A DNA stretch of 64,000 nt from an uncultured Lachnospiraceae bacterium. Its GTDB lineage: Bacteria > Bacillota > Clostridia > Lachnospirales > Lachnospiraceae. The DNA is taken from assembly GCA_910585635.1 (NCBI GenBank), contig CAJUFE010000020.1, positions 12,620-76,619 on the forward strand. The letters are read 5' to 3'. A program made the translations under genes and the position numbers. The notes under the pieces are model-generated. The model saw only the letters and a program-made list of their open reading frames with translations. It had not been told where the DNA came from and ran no database searches. Shown one piece after another: positions 1 to 8,184 of the stretch. Numbering within the stretch: the first letter of the stretch is position 1; each line of letters starts with the position of its first letter.

Positions 1-70
1 ACGCTGCAGGCATCTGTCGGCTGAGGATCCGCAGACAAGACGCGGGTCCTGCCCGTTCTATGATCTGTCC

Positions 71-141
71 GATATGCCCCAAATGGGTTCCCTGATCGAT
101 CGTCGTCTCTGACCGATCAGGGAACCCATTTGGGGCATATC
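71..141. repeat. Perfect 28-bp inverted repeat, possible terminator
   Basis: Positions 71-98 and 114-141 are exact reverse complements around a 15-nt loop. On the plus strand the stem is followed by CTTTT; on the minus strand no T-run follows. It lies 10 bp past the stop codon of the TOPRIM gene, so it could end transcription from either side, but 28 perfect pairs is long for a simple terminator. Nothing else is recognised in positions 1-151. Confidence 0.7.
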
Positions 142-151
142 TTTTCACTGT

Positions 152-853
152 CTATAAGATCCCAGGAAGGGACCTTTCAAAAAATACAGATAAGTTGCAG
201 TAACGCCGCAGAGAATTTCCATCTTCCATGATAAACCTCCAGGTCTCCCCATAGGTCCCCGGTACAAAAAGATCTCCTTCCCGCAAAAAACGCAGGAGAT
301 CCTCCGGCCTTTCCCGATACCGCATGGCAGCCTTAAAGGCCAGTTCCTCTTTCTCATCGTCGGACAGATCCCCTGCGGCATCATGGAGTACATGCTCTAA
401 GTTTCTTGAAAAATAGTAGATCTCATAAGGATAGCTCTCCGGCAGACGTTCCATAAGTGCCAGCTGATGCACGATCTGTCTCTTGCTGATGTTCCTTCGT
501 ATCAGGCGATCCCGGTCTTTTGCCCAGATACAGGTATCGGAATACTCGGTCTTCCCGCATTTCGACTGTACGATCTGGCTACTCGGCACAAAAGCGCCAT
601 CTGTATCGATCAGCTGTACCACCTTTAAGATATCCTCTTTTTCGATAAAAGGGTTGCGTCTCAAGTATGCGTCGATCGCCTTCTTGATCTCCCTGACGAT
701 ATATTTTGGGGTCATCTCTTCCTTTGCTGTTATATCCGTATGGAGGACATCAAATCCAACATCATATCGCTTTAACAGCCTCTGAAAGACCAGCGCCAGC
801 GCATCCTCGTCCGTCGGACCCTCCACCAGGACCAGGATGATCTTTTTAGTCAT
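152..853 (-). CDS. TOPRIM-domain protein, partner of the upstream ATPase
   Basis: A 233-residue protein that starts with a TOPRIM-like core: hydrophobic strand, then E11-G-P-T-D15, and a second strand ending in the acidic pair D83-T-D85. This E + DxD arrangement is the metal-binding signature of TOPRIM nucleases of the OLD and DUF4435/AriB type. The start overlaps the end of the ATPase gene by 8 nt, so the two are co-transcribed and probably translationally coupled. In OLD, Gabija and PARIS anti-phage systems an ABC-type ATPase senses the invader and controls a TOPRIM nuclease, so a nuclease effector role is inferred here. The exact family was not identified. RloB-like RNA-targeting proteins are an alternative. 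No signal peptide or membrane segment is visible. Confidence 0.75.
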   Translation of the reverse strand: MTKKIILVLVEGPTDEDALALVFQRLLKRYDVGFDVLHTDITAKEEMTPKYIVREIKKAIDAYLRRNPFIEKEDILKVVQLIDTDGAFVPSSQIVQSKCGKTEYSDTCIWAKDRDRLIRRNISKRQIVHQLALMERLPESYPYEIYYFSRNLEHVLHDAAGDLSDDEKEELAFKAAMRYRERPEDLLRFLREGDLFVPGTYGETWRFIMEDGNSLRRYCNLSVFFERSLPGIL

Positions 854-2249
854 AGGCCCCTACCCTTCCGGCCTCTTTAAGAGCCAATTCGATCTCATAG
901 AGACTGGTCTCCTGATAAAAGCTTTCCTTTTGCCCGCCCAGCTTTATGGTACGCATATAAGACAGACGTTTGTTCTGGGTATTTTTAATATAATTTGTCC
1001 TGGAATACCGATTTTCCGGGTTCGTCGTGGTGTAGATCAGCGAATCCGCCTCCAGCACCTCCAGCGGACGGAGATTATGGGATGTAAAGATAAACTGCCC
1101 CTTCGCCTTCTCCTGCATGGCCTGCAGATATTCACCCAAAAGATATTCATAAACCCCAGAATCCAGCTCGTCTACCACCAGACAGTAGGTCTCCTGATTA
1201 TAACAGCACACCAGGTTACTGCATATGGAAATGATCTTTTTGATCCCCGCTGATTCATAGAGAAGGGGGATCCTGGCTCCGCCCCGCAAAGTGATCAGCT
1301 CAAATTGAACGCCATCGCTGCCATCTTCCATCAGCTTATCAAATGGATGATAGATCTCCAGCTCGATCTCCGGGACCAATGACCGCAGGACGATATTGAT
1401 CTGCCGGATCGTCTTCTCAAAATACGGGAAGATCTCCTTGGGGATCACATTGATATCCGTCAGGCGGACCAGCAGCCCCATAGCCCCTCCCTTTACCGGA
1501 TACGGCCATTCGATGTTCATGGGCAAGGAATCCAGGTTGAGCGCTAACAGCCCATAATGGGTATTCTCGACTACAGCTAATCCACGACGGCCAAATCGCT
1601 GCAGGACGGAAGAAAACTGATGGATCTTCGCTGCCTCTCCTTTGGCTTTTGAAAATATATCCTGGGCCTTTCCGGCGAACAAAAAGGATGTGATCTCAGA
1701 CCTCTGCTTTTCCTCATTAAAATAGCCAGAAAACTGCCGTGCGATCCCCAGAGAGACCATATCATCCATCCGCTTTTCAAAATAATGGAGATATCGCAAT
1801 GGTGTGAACAGCTCTTTAGCGCCACGCTCATATCGGAAGATCGTGGTCAGCCTGCTGGCCGGACCCTCCAGACGCTTCTGGCTCAATCGCTCTCTGTCGA
1901 TCACGATCCCCCGGTCGGGCCCCTTCGAAAGCCCGACCTCGTATTCCACATGATAGCTCCCCTCCTCCGTCCTCACATGGAAATGATACTCCACCGATGC
2001 TCCCTCTGTACCATATCGGATATATTGTTCAAAAGCATCTGGCACCCTTTTACCGGACAGCAGACACTTCAGCAACACCATGGCATCCACCACCACGGTC
2101 TTTCCCGAGCCATTCTGTCCATAGATCCCAAGGATGCTCCCCTTTTTGTTCCCTCGATATGCCCCTGTGCTCAGATCGATCTTGCCGTAAGCCACGTTCT
2201 TGATATTCCGGATCTCCAACCGCATGAGCCGTACCACTTCCCGCTCCAT
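846..2249 (-). CDS. AAA/ABC-type ATPase (AAA_15/COG1106-like), probable defence sensor
   Basis: A 467-residue ATPase. The Walker A motif GQNGSGKT is at residues 44-51, Walker B with catalytic acid (VVDELDSG) near 358-365, and a switch histidine (TSHN) near 389-392. The region between has no recognisable coiled coil of SMC length, as in OLD-like and COG1106 ATPases. The ATG at 2249 was chosen because GGAGG sits 8 nt upstream; a GTG three codons earlier also reads in frame. It is the first gene of a two-gene operon with the TOPRIM protein, and the pairing suggests a toxin-antitoxin-like or anti-phage module. The ATPase fold is seen directly; the defence role is inferred from its partner and from the known ATPase/TOPRIM systems. 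Confidence 0.8.
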   Translation of the reverse strand: MEREVVRLMRLEIRNIKNVAYGKIDLSTGAYRGNKKGSILGIYGQNGSGKTVVVDAMVLLKCLLSGKRVPDAFEQYIRYGTEGASVEYHFHVRTEEGSYHVEYEVGLSKGPDRGIVIDRERLSQKRLEGPASRLTTIFRYERGAKELFTPLRYLHYFEKRMDDMVSLGIARQFSGYFNEEKQRSEITSFLFAGKAQDIFSKAKGEAAKIHQFSSVLQRFGRRGLAVVENTHYGLLALNLDSLPMNIEWPYPVKGGAMGLLVRLTDINVIPKEIFPYFEKTIRQINIVLRSLVPEIELEIYHPFDKLMEDGSDGVQFELITLRGGARIPLLYESAGIKKIISICSNLVCCYNQETYCLVVDELDSGVYEYLLGEYLQAMQEKAKGQFIFTSHNLRPLEVLEADSLIYTTTNPENRYSRTNYIKNTQNKRLSYMRTIKLGGQKESFYQETSLYEIELALKEAGRVGAYD

Positions 2250-2447
2250 CCTGGACACCTCCCCTTTCTGTTACTGCTATTATAGATAATATACCCCATT
2301 TTCGCAATCATTATTTCAATCTTGTTAAAAAAATTAACGATATCCGCGCAAACGGTCTGGAAGTTTTTTTCAGCCTGTTTTTTGTATGATCAGGCCAAAA
2401 AACGTCCATCATTCAGATAGAACATGAATGATGCGGAGGTTGATGAC

Positions 2448-3227
2448 ATGCCTGTTTATAAAGTGGAGATATGCGGGGTGAACACCTCTAAGCTCCCCCT
2501 TTTGACCAACGAGGAAAAGGAGGAGCTTTTTAAGCGGATACTGGACGGGGATAAGGAGGCCAGGGAGCAGTATATCAAAGGGAACCTGCGCCTGGTCCTC
2601 AGCGTGATCCAGCGCTTCGCGTCCAACAACGCGGAAAACGTGGATGACTTATTCCAGATCGGCTGCATCGGCCTGATGAAGGCGGTGGATAATTTCGACA
2701 TCACCCAGGGGGTCCGTTTTTCCACCTACGCGGTCCCTATGATCTGCGGTGAGATCAAGCGCTTCCTTAGGGACAACAACAGCATCCGGGTCTCCCGCTC
2801 CATCCGGGACACCGCCTACAAGGCGATCTACGCCCGGGAAGCCCTGATGAAAAAGAACATGAAGGACCCCACGATCATGGAGATCGCCGACGAGGTGGGC
2901 GTCACCAAGGAGGAGGTCACCTATGCCTTAGACGCCATCCAGAGCCCCGTCAGCCTCTACGAGCCGGTCTACACCGACGGCGGGGACCCCCTCTTCGTCA
3001 TGGACCAGATCAGCGACAAGAAGAACTTAGAGGAGAACTGGGTGGAGGATATCTCCTTAAATGAGGCCATGAAAAAGCTCCCTGAGCGGGAGCGTCACAT
3101 CATCGATATGCGTTTTTTCGAGGGGAAGACCCAGACCGAGGTAGCCGAGGAGATCCACATCTCCCAGGCCCAGGTGTCAAGGCTTGAGAAGAACGCGCTG
3201 AAGATCATGCGGAATTATCTGAGCTAG
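2448..3227 (+). CDS. sigG: RNA polymerase sporulation sigma factor SigG
   Basis: A 259-residue sigma-70 family factor of the late forespore. The N-terminal KVEICGVNTSKLP segment is the hallmark of SigG, where it contacts anti-sigma factors. Region 2 follows (DLFQIGCIGLMKAVDNFD, then RFSTYAVPMICGEIKRFLRD), then region 3 and region 4 with a C-terminal helix-turn-helix (TQTEVAEEIHISQAQVSRLE). The ATG at 2448 was chosen because GGAGG lies 8 nt upstream and the protein then has the usual SigG length; an ATG at 2424 lacks this site. In many Clostridia sigG follows spoIIGA-sigE; here the upstream neighbour is the divergent ATPase/TOPRIM pair. The 198-bp divergent gap is AT-rich and presumably holds the promoters. 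Confidence 0.96.
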   Translation: MPVYKVEICGVNTSKLPLLTNEEKEELFKRILDGDKEAREQYIKGNLRLVLSVIQRFASNNAENVDDLFQIGCIGLMKAVDNFDITQGVRFSTYAVPMICGEIKRFLRDNNSIRVSRSIRDTAYKAIYAREALMKKNMKDPTIMEIADEVGVTKEEVTYALDAIQSPVSLYEPVYTDGGDPLFVMDQISDKKNLEENWVEDISLNEAMKKLPERERHIIDMRFFEGKTQTEVAEEIHISQAQVSRLEKNALKIMRNYLS

Positions 3228-3240
3228 TACACCAGGGCAC

Positions 3241-3279
3241 AAAAAAGCAGCTGGCTATATGACCTGCACAGCCAGCTGC
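3241..3279 (-). terminator. Intrinsic terminator containing a stop codon
   Basis: A 10-bp stem (3247-3256 with 3270-3279) followed on the minus strand by TTTTTT. The stem includes the last codons and the TAG stop of the membrane protein gene. Confidence 0.8.
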
Positions 3280-3797
3280 ATCGCATAGGCGACGAAAGCC
3301 AAGATCACCGTAGGCACCACGAACCGCAGCCCCTTGGTAAATTCATCGCACCGGATCTTCAGTTTTACCAGATCTTCATCCACTGTCTCCCGGTAGAGGC
3401 CGATCAGGCGCTCTAAGGCCGCCCGCTCTTCAAGGGCATCCAGCCCCGCTGCCTTTAAGATCTCCGGATCCATCCGGACGATCCGCTCCGGCTGTAAGAG
3501 CCGCATAAAATAGACCAGCAGGTATACATAGGACACCATCACCGCCACACAGGTCAGGATATAGACCACGGTCATCGCCCCCTTGATCCCTCCGCCCATA
3601 CTGGTCAGCTGGGAGATCCCGCTGAACAACCCCGTGATGAACACGAACAAGAACCCACAGAAGGTGATCGTTATGTACACCTTATTATCCAGCTTGTTGC
3701 TCCGGTCGAACAGGTTCTGGTACTCGATCTTCAAGCTGTCCAGCTCCAGGCGCAGCCCTGCGCTCCCCTTTTCTCTTACATCTTTTTTTTGACTCAT
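3255..3797 (-). CDS. Small membrane protein of unknown function
   Basis: A 180-residue protein with a charged N-terminus, two adjacent hydrophobic segments (around residues 41-62 and 75-97), a soluble helical charged stretch, and a last hydrophobic segment near 155-175. The layout, two TM helices followed by a helical domain and a third TM, is reminiscent of SLATT-like pore proteins, but no diagnostic motif is visible and I do not assign a family. The ATG at 3797 is preferred over one four codons upstream because GGGGG sits just before it. It is convergent with sigG, monocistronic, and its own 3' end forms the terminator hairpin. Confidence 0.75.
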   Translation of the reverse strand: MSQKKDVREKGSAGLRLELDSLKIEYQNLFDRSNKLDNKVYITITFCGFLFVFITGLFSGISQLTSMGGGIKGAMTVVYILTCVAVMVSYVYLLVYFMRLLQPERIVRMDPEILKAAGLDALEERAALERLIGLYRETVDEDLVKLKIRCDEFTKGLRFVVPTVILAFVAYAMQLAVQVI

Positions 3798-3852
3798 CCA
3801 AACCCCCATCAGATAAAACTAAGTCATTTTTCATCAGCCAGCCAACACACTA

Positions 3853-3988
3853 GCTGGGGGAGGGGCATGTTACATAAGGGACCCCTAAAGGAACGCCGGT
3901 GCTTGGCGAGGTCCTTTCGAGCCTAGCATCCGCTGCGTTCCGACCGGAGCGAGAGCGCGGTCCCGTTGTAACATGCCCCTCCCCCAGC
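3853..3988. repeat. Palindromic intergenic repeat, copy 1
   Basis: Terminal arms 3853-3874 and 3967-3988 are perfectly complementary (22 bp, core GGGAGGGGCATGTTACA). The centre is GC-rich and holds sequence shared with the copy at 27.7 kb, including the CTTGGCGAGGTC, TCGAGCCTAGCATCCGCT and GGAGCGAGAGCGCG blocks. It lies just past the dnaJ stop codon. It is non-coding and may also help end dnaJ transcription. Confidence 0.85.
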
Positions 3989-4006
3989 GGACCTTGCGAC
4001 AATACC

Positions 4007-5155
4007 TCACTGTTTGAAAAACCCTTTCTTCTTATGCTTCTCCCCCTCCGGGTACACCCCGGTCATGGCCTCGTCGAACTTGCGCAGAGCCTCCTTCTGG
4101 GCCTCGTTCATCCGCTCAGGCACCTGCACCACCAGGGTCACATAGTGGTCGCCCCGCAGGTTCCGGTTCCTTAAGGAAGGCACGCCCTTGCCCTTTAGGC
4201 GGACCTTGGTATCGGTCTGGGTCCCGGCCTTGACCTCATACTCCACCTCTCCGTCCACGGTCTTGATCCGGATCGGGCCGCCTAAGGCCGCCCTGGCAAA
4301 GGAGATGGGTACGGTGGAGAAGATACTGGTATCCTGGCGCTTGAAGATCGGGTGCTGGGATACCACAGCCTCTACCAGGAGATCCCCCCGCTCGCCGCCG
4401 TTCCTTCCCGGCTCGCCGCCGCCAGCCATGCGGACGCTCTGGCCGTTATCGATCCCGGCGGGGATGGTGACCTTAAACTTCTTCCGGGTGGTCTTATAGC
4501 CGGTGCCGTAGCAGTCGGGACATTTCTCCTTGATCACCTTGCCGGTGCCGCCGCAGTCCGGACAGGTCTGTACGTTCTGCACCTGGCCAAAGAAGGACTG
4601 CTGCACATAGGTGATCTTGCCCTTGCCATTACATTTCCCGCAGGTCACCGGGGAGGTGCCGGCCTTAGCCCCGCTGCCCTGACAGCTCTTGCACTCTTCC
4701 TTATAGTTGATCTCGATCTCCTTCTCGCAGCCAAATACCGCCTCCTCAAAGGTGATCCGGACCGCGCTCCGCACGTTCGCCCCGCGCATAGGCCCGTTAG
4801 AACGGCTGCGGCTCCGTCCGCCGCCGAAGATATCGCCGAAGATATCGCCAAAGATATCCCCCATATCGGCGCTGTTAAAATCAAATCCGCCGAAGCCGCC
4901 AAAGCCGCCTCCGCCTCCCGCGCCGCCGTCAAATGCCGCATGGCCGAACTGGTCATACTGCTGGCGCTTCTGGGGGTCGCTCAAGACCGCGTAGGCCTCC
5001 GATGCCTCCTTGAACTTCTCGGCGGCCGTCTCGTCCCCCGGGTTCGCATCCGGGTGGTACTTCTTCGCCAGTACCCGGTACGCTTTCTTTATGGCGGCCT
5101 CATCCGCGTCCTTTGGGACGCCTAAGACCTCATAATAATCTCTCTTATCTGCCAT
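4007..5155 (-). CDS. dnaJ: Chaperone DnaJ
   Basis: A 382-residue type I Hsp40 that delivers unfolded clients to DnaK and stimulates its ATPase. The J domain is at residues 1-70 with HPD at 34-36. A Gly/Phe-rich linker (about 75-115) contains a DIFGDIFGDIF repeat. The zinc-finger domain (about 150-220) carries four CxxCxGxG repeats starting at C155, C172, C198 and C212, followed by the C-terminal substrate-binding domain. The start at 5155 has AGGG 8 nt upstream. Last gene of hrcA-grpE-dnaK-dnaJ, separated from dnaK by 280 bp that contain a stable hairpin, so dnaJ may be transcribed partly by read-through. Confidence 0.97.
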   Translation of the reverse strand: MADKRDYYEVLGVPKDADEAAIKKAYRVLAKKYHPDANPGDETAAEKFKEASEAYAVLSDPQKRQQYDQFGHAAFDGGAGGGGGFGGFGGFDFNSADMGDIFGDIFGDIFGGGRSRSRSNGPMRGANVRSAVRITFEEAVFGCEKEIEINYKEECKSCQGSGAKAGTSPVTCGKCNGKGKITYVQQSFFGQVQNVQTCPDCGGTGKVIKEKCPDCYGTGYKTTRKKFKVTIPAGIDNGQSVRMAGGGEPGRNGGERGDLLVEAVVSQHPIFKRQDTSIFSTVPISFARAALGGPIRIKTVDGEVEYEVKAGTQTDTKVRLKGKGVPSLRNRNLRGDHYVTLVVQVPERMNEAQKEALRKFDEAMTGVYPEGEKHKKKGFFKQ

Positions 5156-5295
5156 GACTATAGCCCTTTCATGATCATCCGACCGTTCAGCTGCCCATCC
5201 TCCATCATCCATCTGTACAGCCTATATCCGCGCACATGTCCAACGAAAGAAGAGCATCATCCATATGGTCGCCCGTTTTCTGCTCAACCTGCAAT

Positions 5296-5330
5296 AGGGG
5301 TTTGCGGAAAAGCTCTTCCGCAAAGCCCCT
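5296..5330. other. Hairpin in the dnaK-dnaJ spacer
   Basis: GGGGTTTGCGGAA pairs with TTCCGCAAAGCCCC with one bulged G around a short loop. No T-run follows on either strand. It may protect the dnaK mRNA 3' end or partly attenuate dnaJ. The rest of the 280-bp spacer shows nothing recognisable. Confidence 0.55.
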
Positions 5331-5435
5331 TATCTGCTTTCTCCCTATATGCTCACCGTCCGCCGTGACCGTCCAGATCCCAAAGGATCACCGCATCCCG
5401 GAGGGGTCACCGCGCACCGACAGCGGATCCGGTCC

Positions 5436-7319
5436 TTAGACCTCTTTAAAATCGCCGTCCACTACATCGTCGCCGTAGCCTGCGCCCGGACCTGCCTGAC
5501 CTGCGCCTGCGCCCATATCCGGGCCTGGGCCTGCCTGGCCCGCGCCAGCCGCGCCCTGGGCCTGCTCATAGACCTTGGCGAACAGCTTCTGGGCGCTGTT
5601 CATCAGCTTCTCTCTGCCGGCCTTGATCTCCTCTACCTGACTGTCGGTCATCTGATCCACCGGCGCCTTGTTGATCGCTTCCTTTAATGCGGTAAGATCC
5701 GCCTCTACATCGGCCTTATCGGAGGCATCCAGCTTATCGCCTACCTCCTCCAATGCCTTCTCGGTCTGGAACACCATGGCGTCCGCATCGTTCCTGGCGT
5801 CGATGGCCTCTTTCTTCTTCTTATCCTGAGCCTCGTACTCGGCGGCTTCCTTCACGGCCTTCTGGATATCGTCATCGGACATGTTGGAACCGGAGGTGAT
5901 CGTGATATGCTGCTCCTTGCCGGTGCCCAGATCCTTGGCGGATACGTTCACGATCCCGTTGGCGTCGATATCAAAGGTGACCTCGATCTGGGGTACGCCT
6001 CTCCTTGCGGGCGGGATCCCATCCAGACGGAACTGGCCTAAGGTCTTGTTATCTCTTGCGAACTGCCGCTCGCCCTGGACCACATGGATATCCACCGCGG
6101 TCTGGTTATCGGCCGCTGTCGAGAAGATCTGGCTCTTCTTGGTGGGGATGGTGGTGTTCCGCTCGATCAGCCTGGTGGCCACGCCGCCCATGGTCTCGAT
6201 GGACAGGGACAACGGGGTCACATCCAGCAGCAGGATATCCCCTGCGCCGGCGTCCCCTGCCAGCTTGCCGCCCTGGATCGCCGCGCCGATCGCCACGCAC
6301 TCGTCAGGGTTCAAGGACTTGCTGGGCTCCTTGCCGGTCAGCTGCTTCACCTTATCCTGCGCGGAGATCATACGGGTAGAGCCGCCAACTAACAGCACCT
6401 TGCCCAGCTCCGAGGAGGAGATGCCCGCGTCACGCAGCGCGTTCTGTACCGGGATCGCCGTCCGCTCGATCAGGTCGTGGGTCAGCTCGTCGAACTTCGC
6501 CCTGGTCAGGTCCACATCCAGATGCTTGGGGCCTTCCGGGGTGGCCGTGATGAAGGGCAGGTTGATATTGGTGGTGGTGGCGGTGGACAGCTCCTTCTTC
6601 GCCTTCTCTGCCGCCTCTTTTAACCGCTGGAGGGCCATCTTGTCATTGGAAAGGTCCACCCCTTCGGCCTTCTTGTATTCGCTGATCAGCCACTGGGTGA
6701 TCGCGTTGTCAAAATCATCGCCGCCCAAGCGGGTGTCGCCGTTGGTGGAGAGCACCTCGATCACGCCGTCCCCGATCTCGATGATCGAAACGTCGAAGGT
6801 ACCGCCGCCTAAGTCGTATACCATGATCTTCTGCTCTTTTTCATTATCCAGGCCATAGGCCAGGGCTGCCGCGGTGGGCTCGTTGATGATACGCTTTACA
6901 TCCAGGCCCGCGATCTTTCCCGCGTCCTTAGTAGCCTGACGCTGGGCGTCGTTAAAATACGCAGGGACCGTGATGACGGCTTCCGTCACCTTCTCACCTA
7001 GATAGCTCTCTGCGTCCGCCTTCAGCTTCTGCAGGATCATCGCGGAGATCTCCTGGGGCGTATACCGCTTCTCGTCGATCGTCACCTTATAGTCTGTACC
7101 CATATGCCGCTTGATCGAGGAGATGGTCCGGTCCGCGTTGGTCACGGCCTGACGCTTAGCCGGCTCACCCACTAAACGCTCGCCGGTCTTTGTAAATGCC
7201 ACGATCGAAGGTGTGGTCCTGATGCCCTCTGCATTGGCGATAACGGTGGGCTTTCCACCTTCCATGACGGCCACACAGCTGTTTGTCGTACCCAGATCGA
7301 TACCGATTATCTTGCTCAT
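5436..7319 (-). CDS. dnaK: Chaperone DnaK (Hsp70)
   Basis: A 627-residue Hsp70. The nucleotide-binding domain starts with IIGIDLGTTNSCVAVMEGG and contains the VPAYFNDAQRQATKDAG and NEPTAAALAYGLD signatures and the LVGGSTRM motif. The substrate-binding domain (about 380-500) and helical lid follow, with a Gly/Ala/Pro-rich tail ending in DVVDGDFKEV as in other Firmicutes. The ATG at 7319 has AGGAGG 7 nt upstream. It lies 64 bp after grpE in the CIRCE-controlled heat-shock operon. Confidence 0.98.
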   Translation of the reverse strand: MSKIIGIDLGTTNSCVAVMEGGKPTVIANAEGIRTTPSIVAFTKTGERLVGEPAKRQAVTNADRTISSIKRHMGTDYKVTIDEKRYTPQEISAMILQKLKADAESYLGEKVTEAVITVPAYFNDAQRQATKDAGKIAGLDVKRIINEPTAAALAYGLDNEKEQKIMVYDLGGGTFDVSIIEIGDGVIEVLSTNGDTRLGGDDFDNAITQWLISEYKKAEGVDLSNDKMALQRLKEAAEKAKKELSTATTTNINLPFITATPEGPKHLDVDLTRAKFDELTHDLIERTAIPVQNALRDAGISSSELGKVLLVGGSTRMISAQDKVKQLTGKEPSKSLNPDECVAIGAAIQGGKLAGDAGAGDILLLDVTPLSLSIETMGGVATRLIERNTTIPTKKSQIFSTAADNQTAVDIHVVQGERQFARDNKTLGQFRLDGIPPARRGVPQIEVTFDIDANGIVNVSAKDLGTGKEQHITITSGSNMSDDDIQKAVKEAAEYEAQDKKKKEAIDARNDADAMVFQTEKALEEVGDKLDASDKADVEADLTALKEAINKAPVDQMTDSQVEEIKAGREKLMNSAQKLFAKVYEQAQGAAGAGQAGPGPDMGAGAGQAGPGAGYGDDVVDGDFKEV

Positions 7320-7383
7320 AGTTTTTCCTCCTGGACTCATCGTCCTATGCTCTATATTAAGATCAATACGTTACTGCCTTTTT

Positions 7384-8184
7384 CTAGTTCGCTACCTGCA
7401 CCATGCTGTGGCGGACCACGCTGTCACGGTACATATAGCCTTTCTGGAGCTCGGCGGACACCACGTTCTCGCCTAAGCTCTCGTCATCCACATGCATCAC
7501 GGCATTGTGGAAGTTGGGATCGAAGGGCTTTCCCATCGCTTCGATGGGGGTCACGCCCACATCCTCTAAGGTCTTTAAGAACTGCTTGTGGATCATCTCC
7601 ATCCCTTCCGCCAGGGAGGAGTCCTTCGCGTCCTCCGGGATCGCCGCTATGCCCCTCTCTAAGTTATCCAGCACCGGGAGGATCTTCTCGATGATATCCT
7701 TGGCCCCGATCTCATACATGGCGGCCTTTTCCTTATCGGTGCGCTTGCGGTAATTGTCGAACTCGGCCATGGACCGGCGCAGCCGGTCGGTCAGATCCTC
7801 GATCTTTTCATCTTTTGGATCTTTCTTTTCTTTTTTATGGAAGAATCCTTTTTTCTCTTTTTCTCTGCCGTCTCCGGGAGCCGCTCCCTCGCCCATCTCC
7901 TCCGGGGCATCGTCGCTCCCGTGAGCAGGCTCCTCTCCCTGGCCGCCCTCAGCGGCTCCATCCACCGCACACTGGCCAGCCTGACCGTCTCCATGACCGC
8001 CATCTGCCTGCCCGTCTTTGGAGGCGCTCATCCCCTCCTGCTCCGCCTGGCGGGCTGCCCCCTCTTGGGGAGCGCCTGACGCGGCTTCCTTCTCCGGACA
8101 GTCCTCCCGGCGCATCTCTTCTGCCGCCTGCCCGTTCTCCTTTATGGTCTTTTCCACTTTTATCACCTTTCCCTTAACCGTCAC
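7384..8184 (-). CDS. grpE: Nucleotide exchange factor GrpE
   Basis: GrpE releases ADP from DnaK. The conserved region is residues 125-266, with the long helix (LTDRLRRSMAEFDNYRKRT) and the C-terminal beta-domain motif FDPNFHNAVMHV. The first ~120 residues are an unusually long disordered tail rich in Glu, Gly, Ala and Asp that ends in a Lys-rich stretch, making the protein longer than typical GrpE (about 190-210 aa). The start is a GTG overlapping the hrcA TGA by 4 nt, which implies translational coupling; a GTG five codons downstream is an alternative. Second gene of the heat-shock operon. Confidence 0.95.
   Translation of the reverse strand: MTVKGKVIKVEKTIKENGQAAEEMRREDCPEKEAASGAPQEGAARQAEQEGMSASKDGQADGGHGDGQAGQCAVDGAAEGGQGEEPAHGSDDAPEEMGEGAAPGDGREKEKKGFFHKKEKKDPKDEKIEDLTDRLRRSMAEFDNYRKRTDKEKAAMYEIGAKDIIEKILPVLDNLERGIAAIPEDAKDSSLAEGMEMIHKQFLKTLEDVGVTPIEAMGKPFDPNFHNAVMHVDDESLGENVVSAELQKGYMYRDSVVRHSMVQVAN

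Noticed and set aside
5881..6858. Long open frame antisense to dnaK (325 codons)
   Set aside because: High-GC antisense shadow of a well-conserved gene, without a ribosome binding site or recognisable domain.
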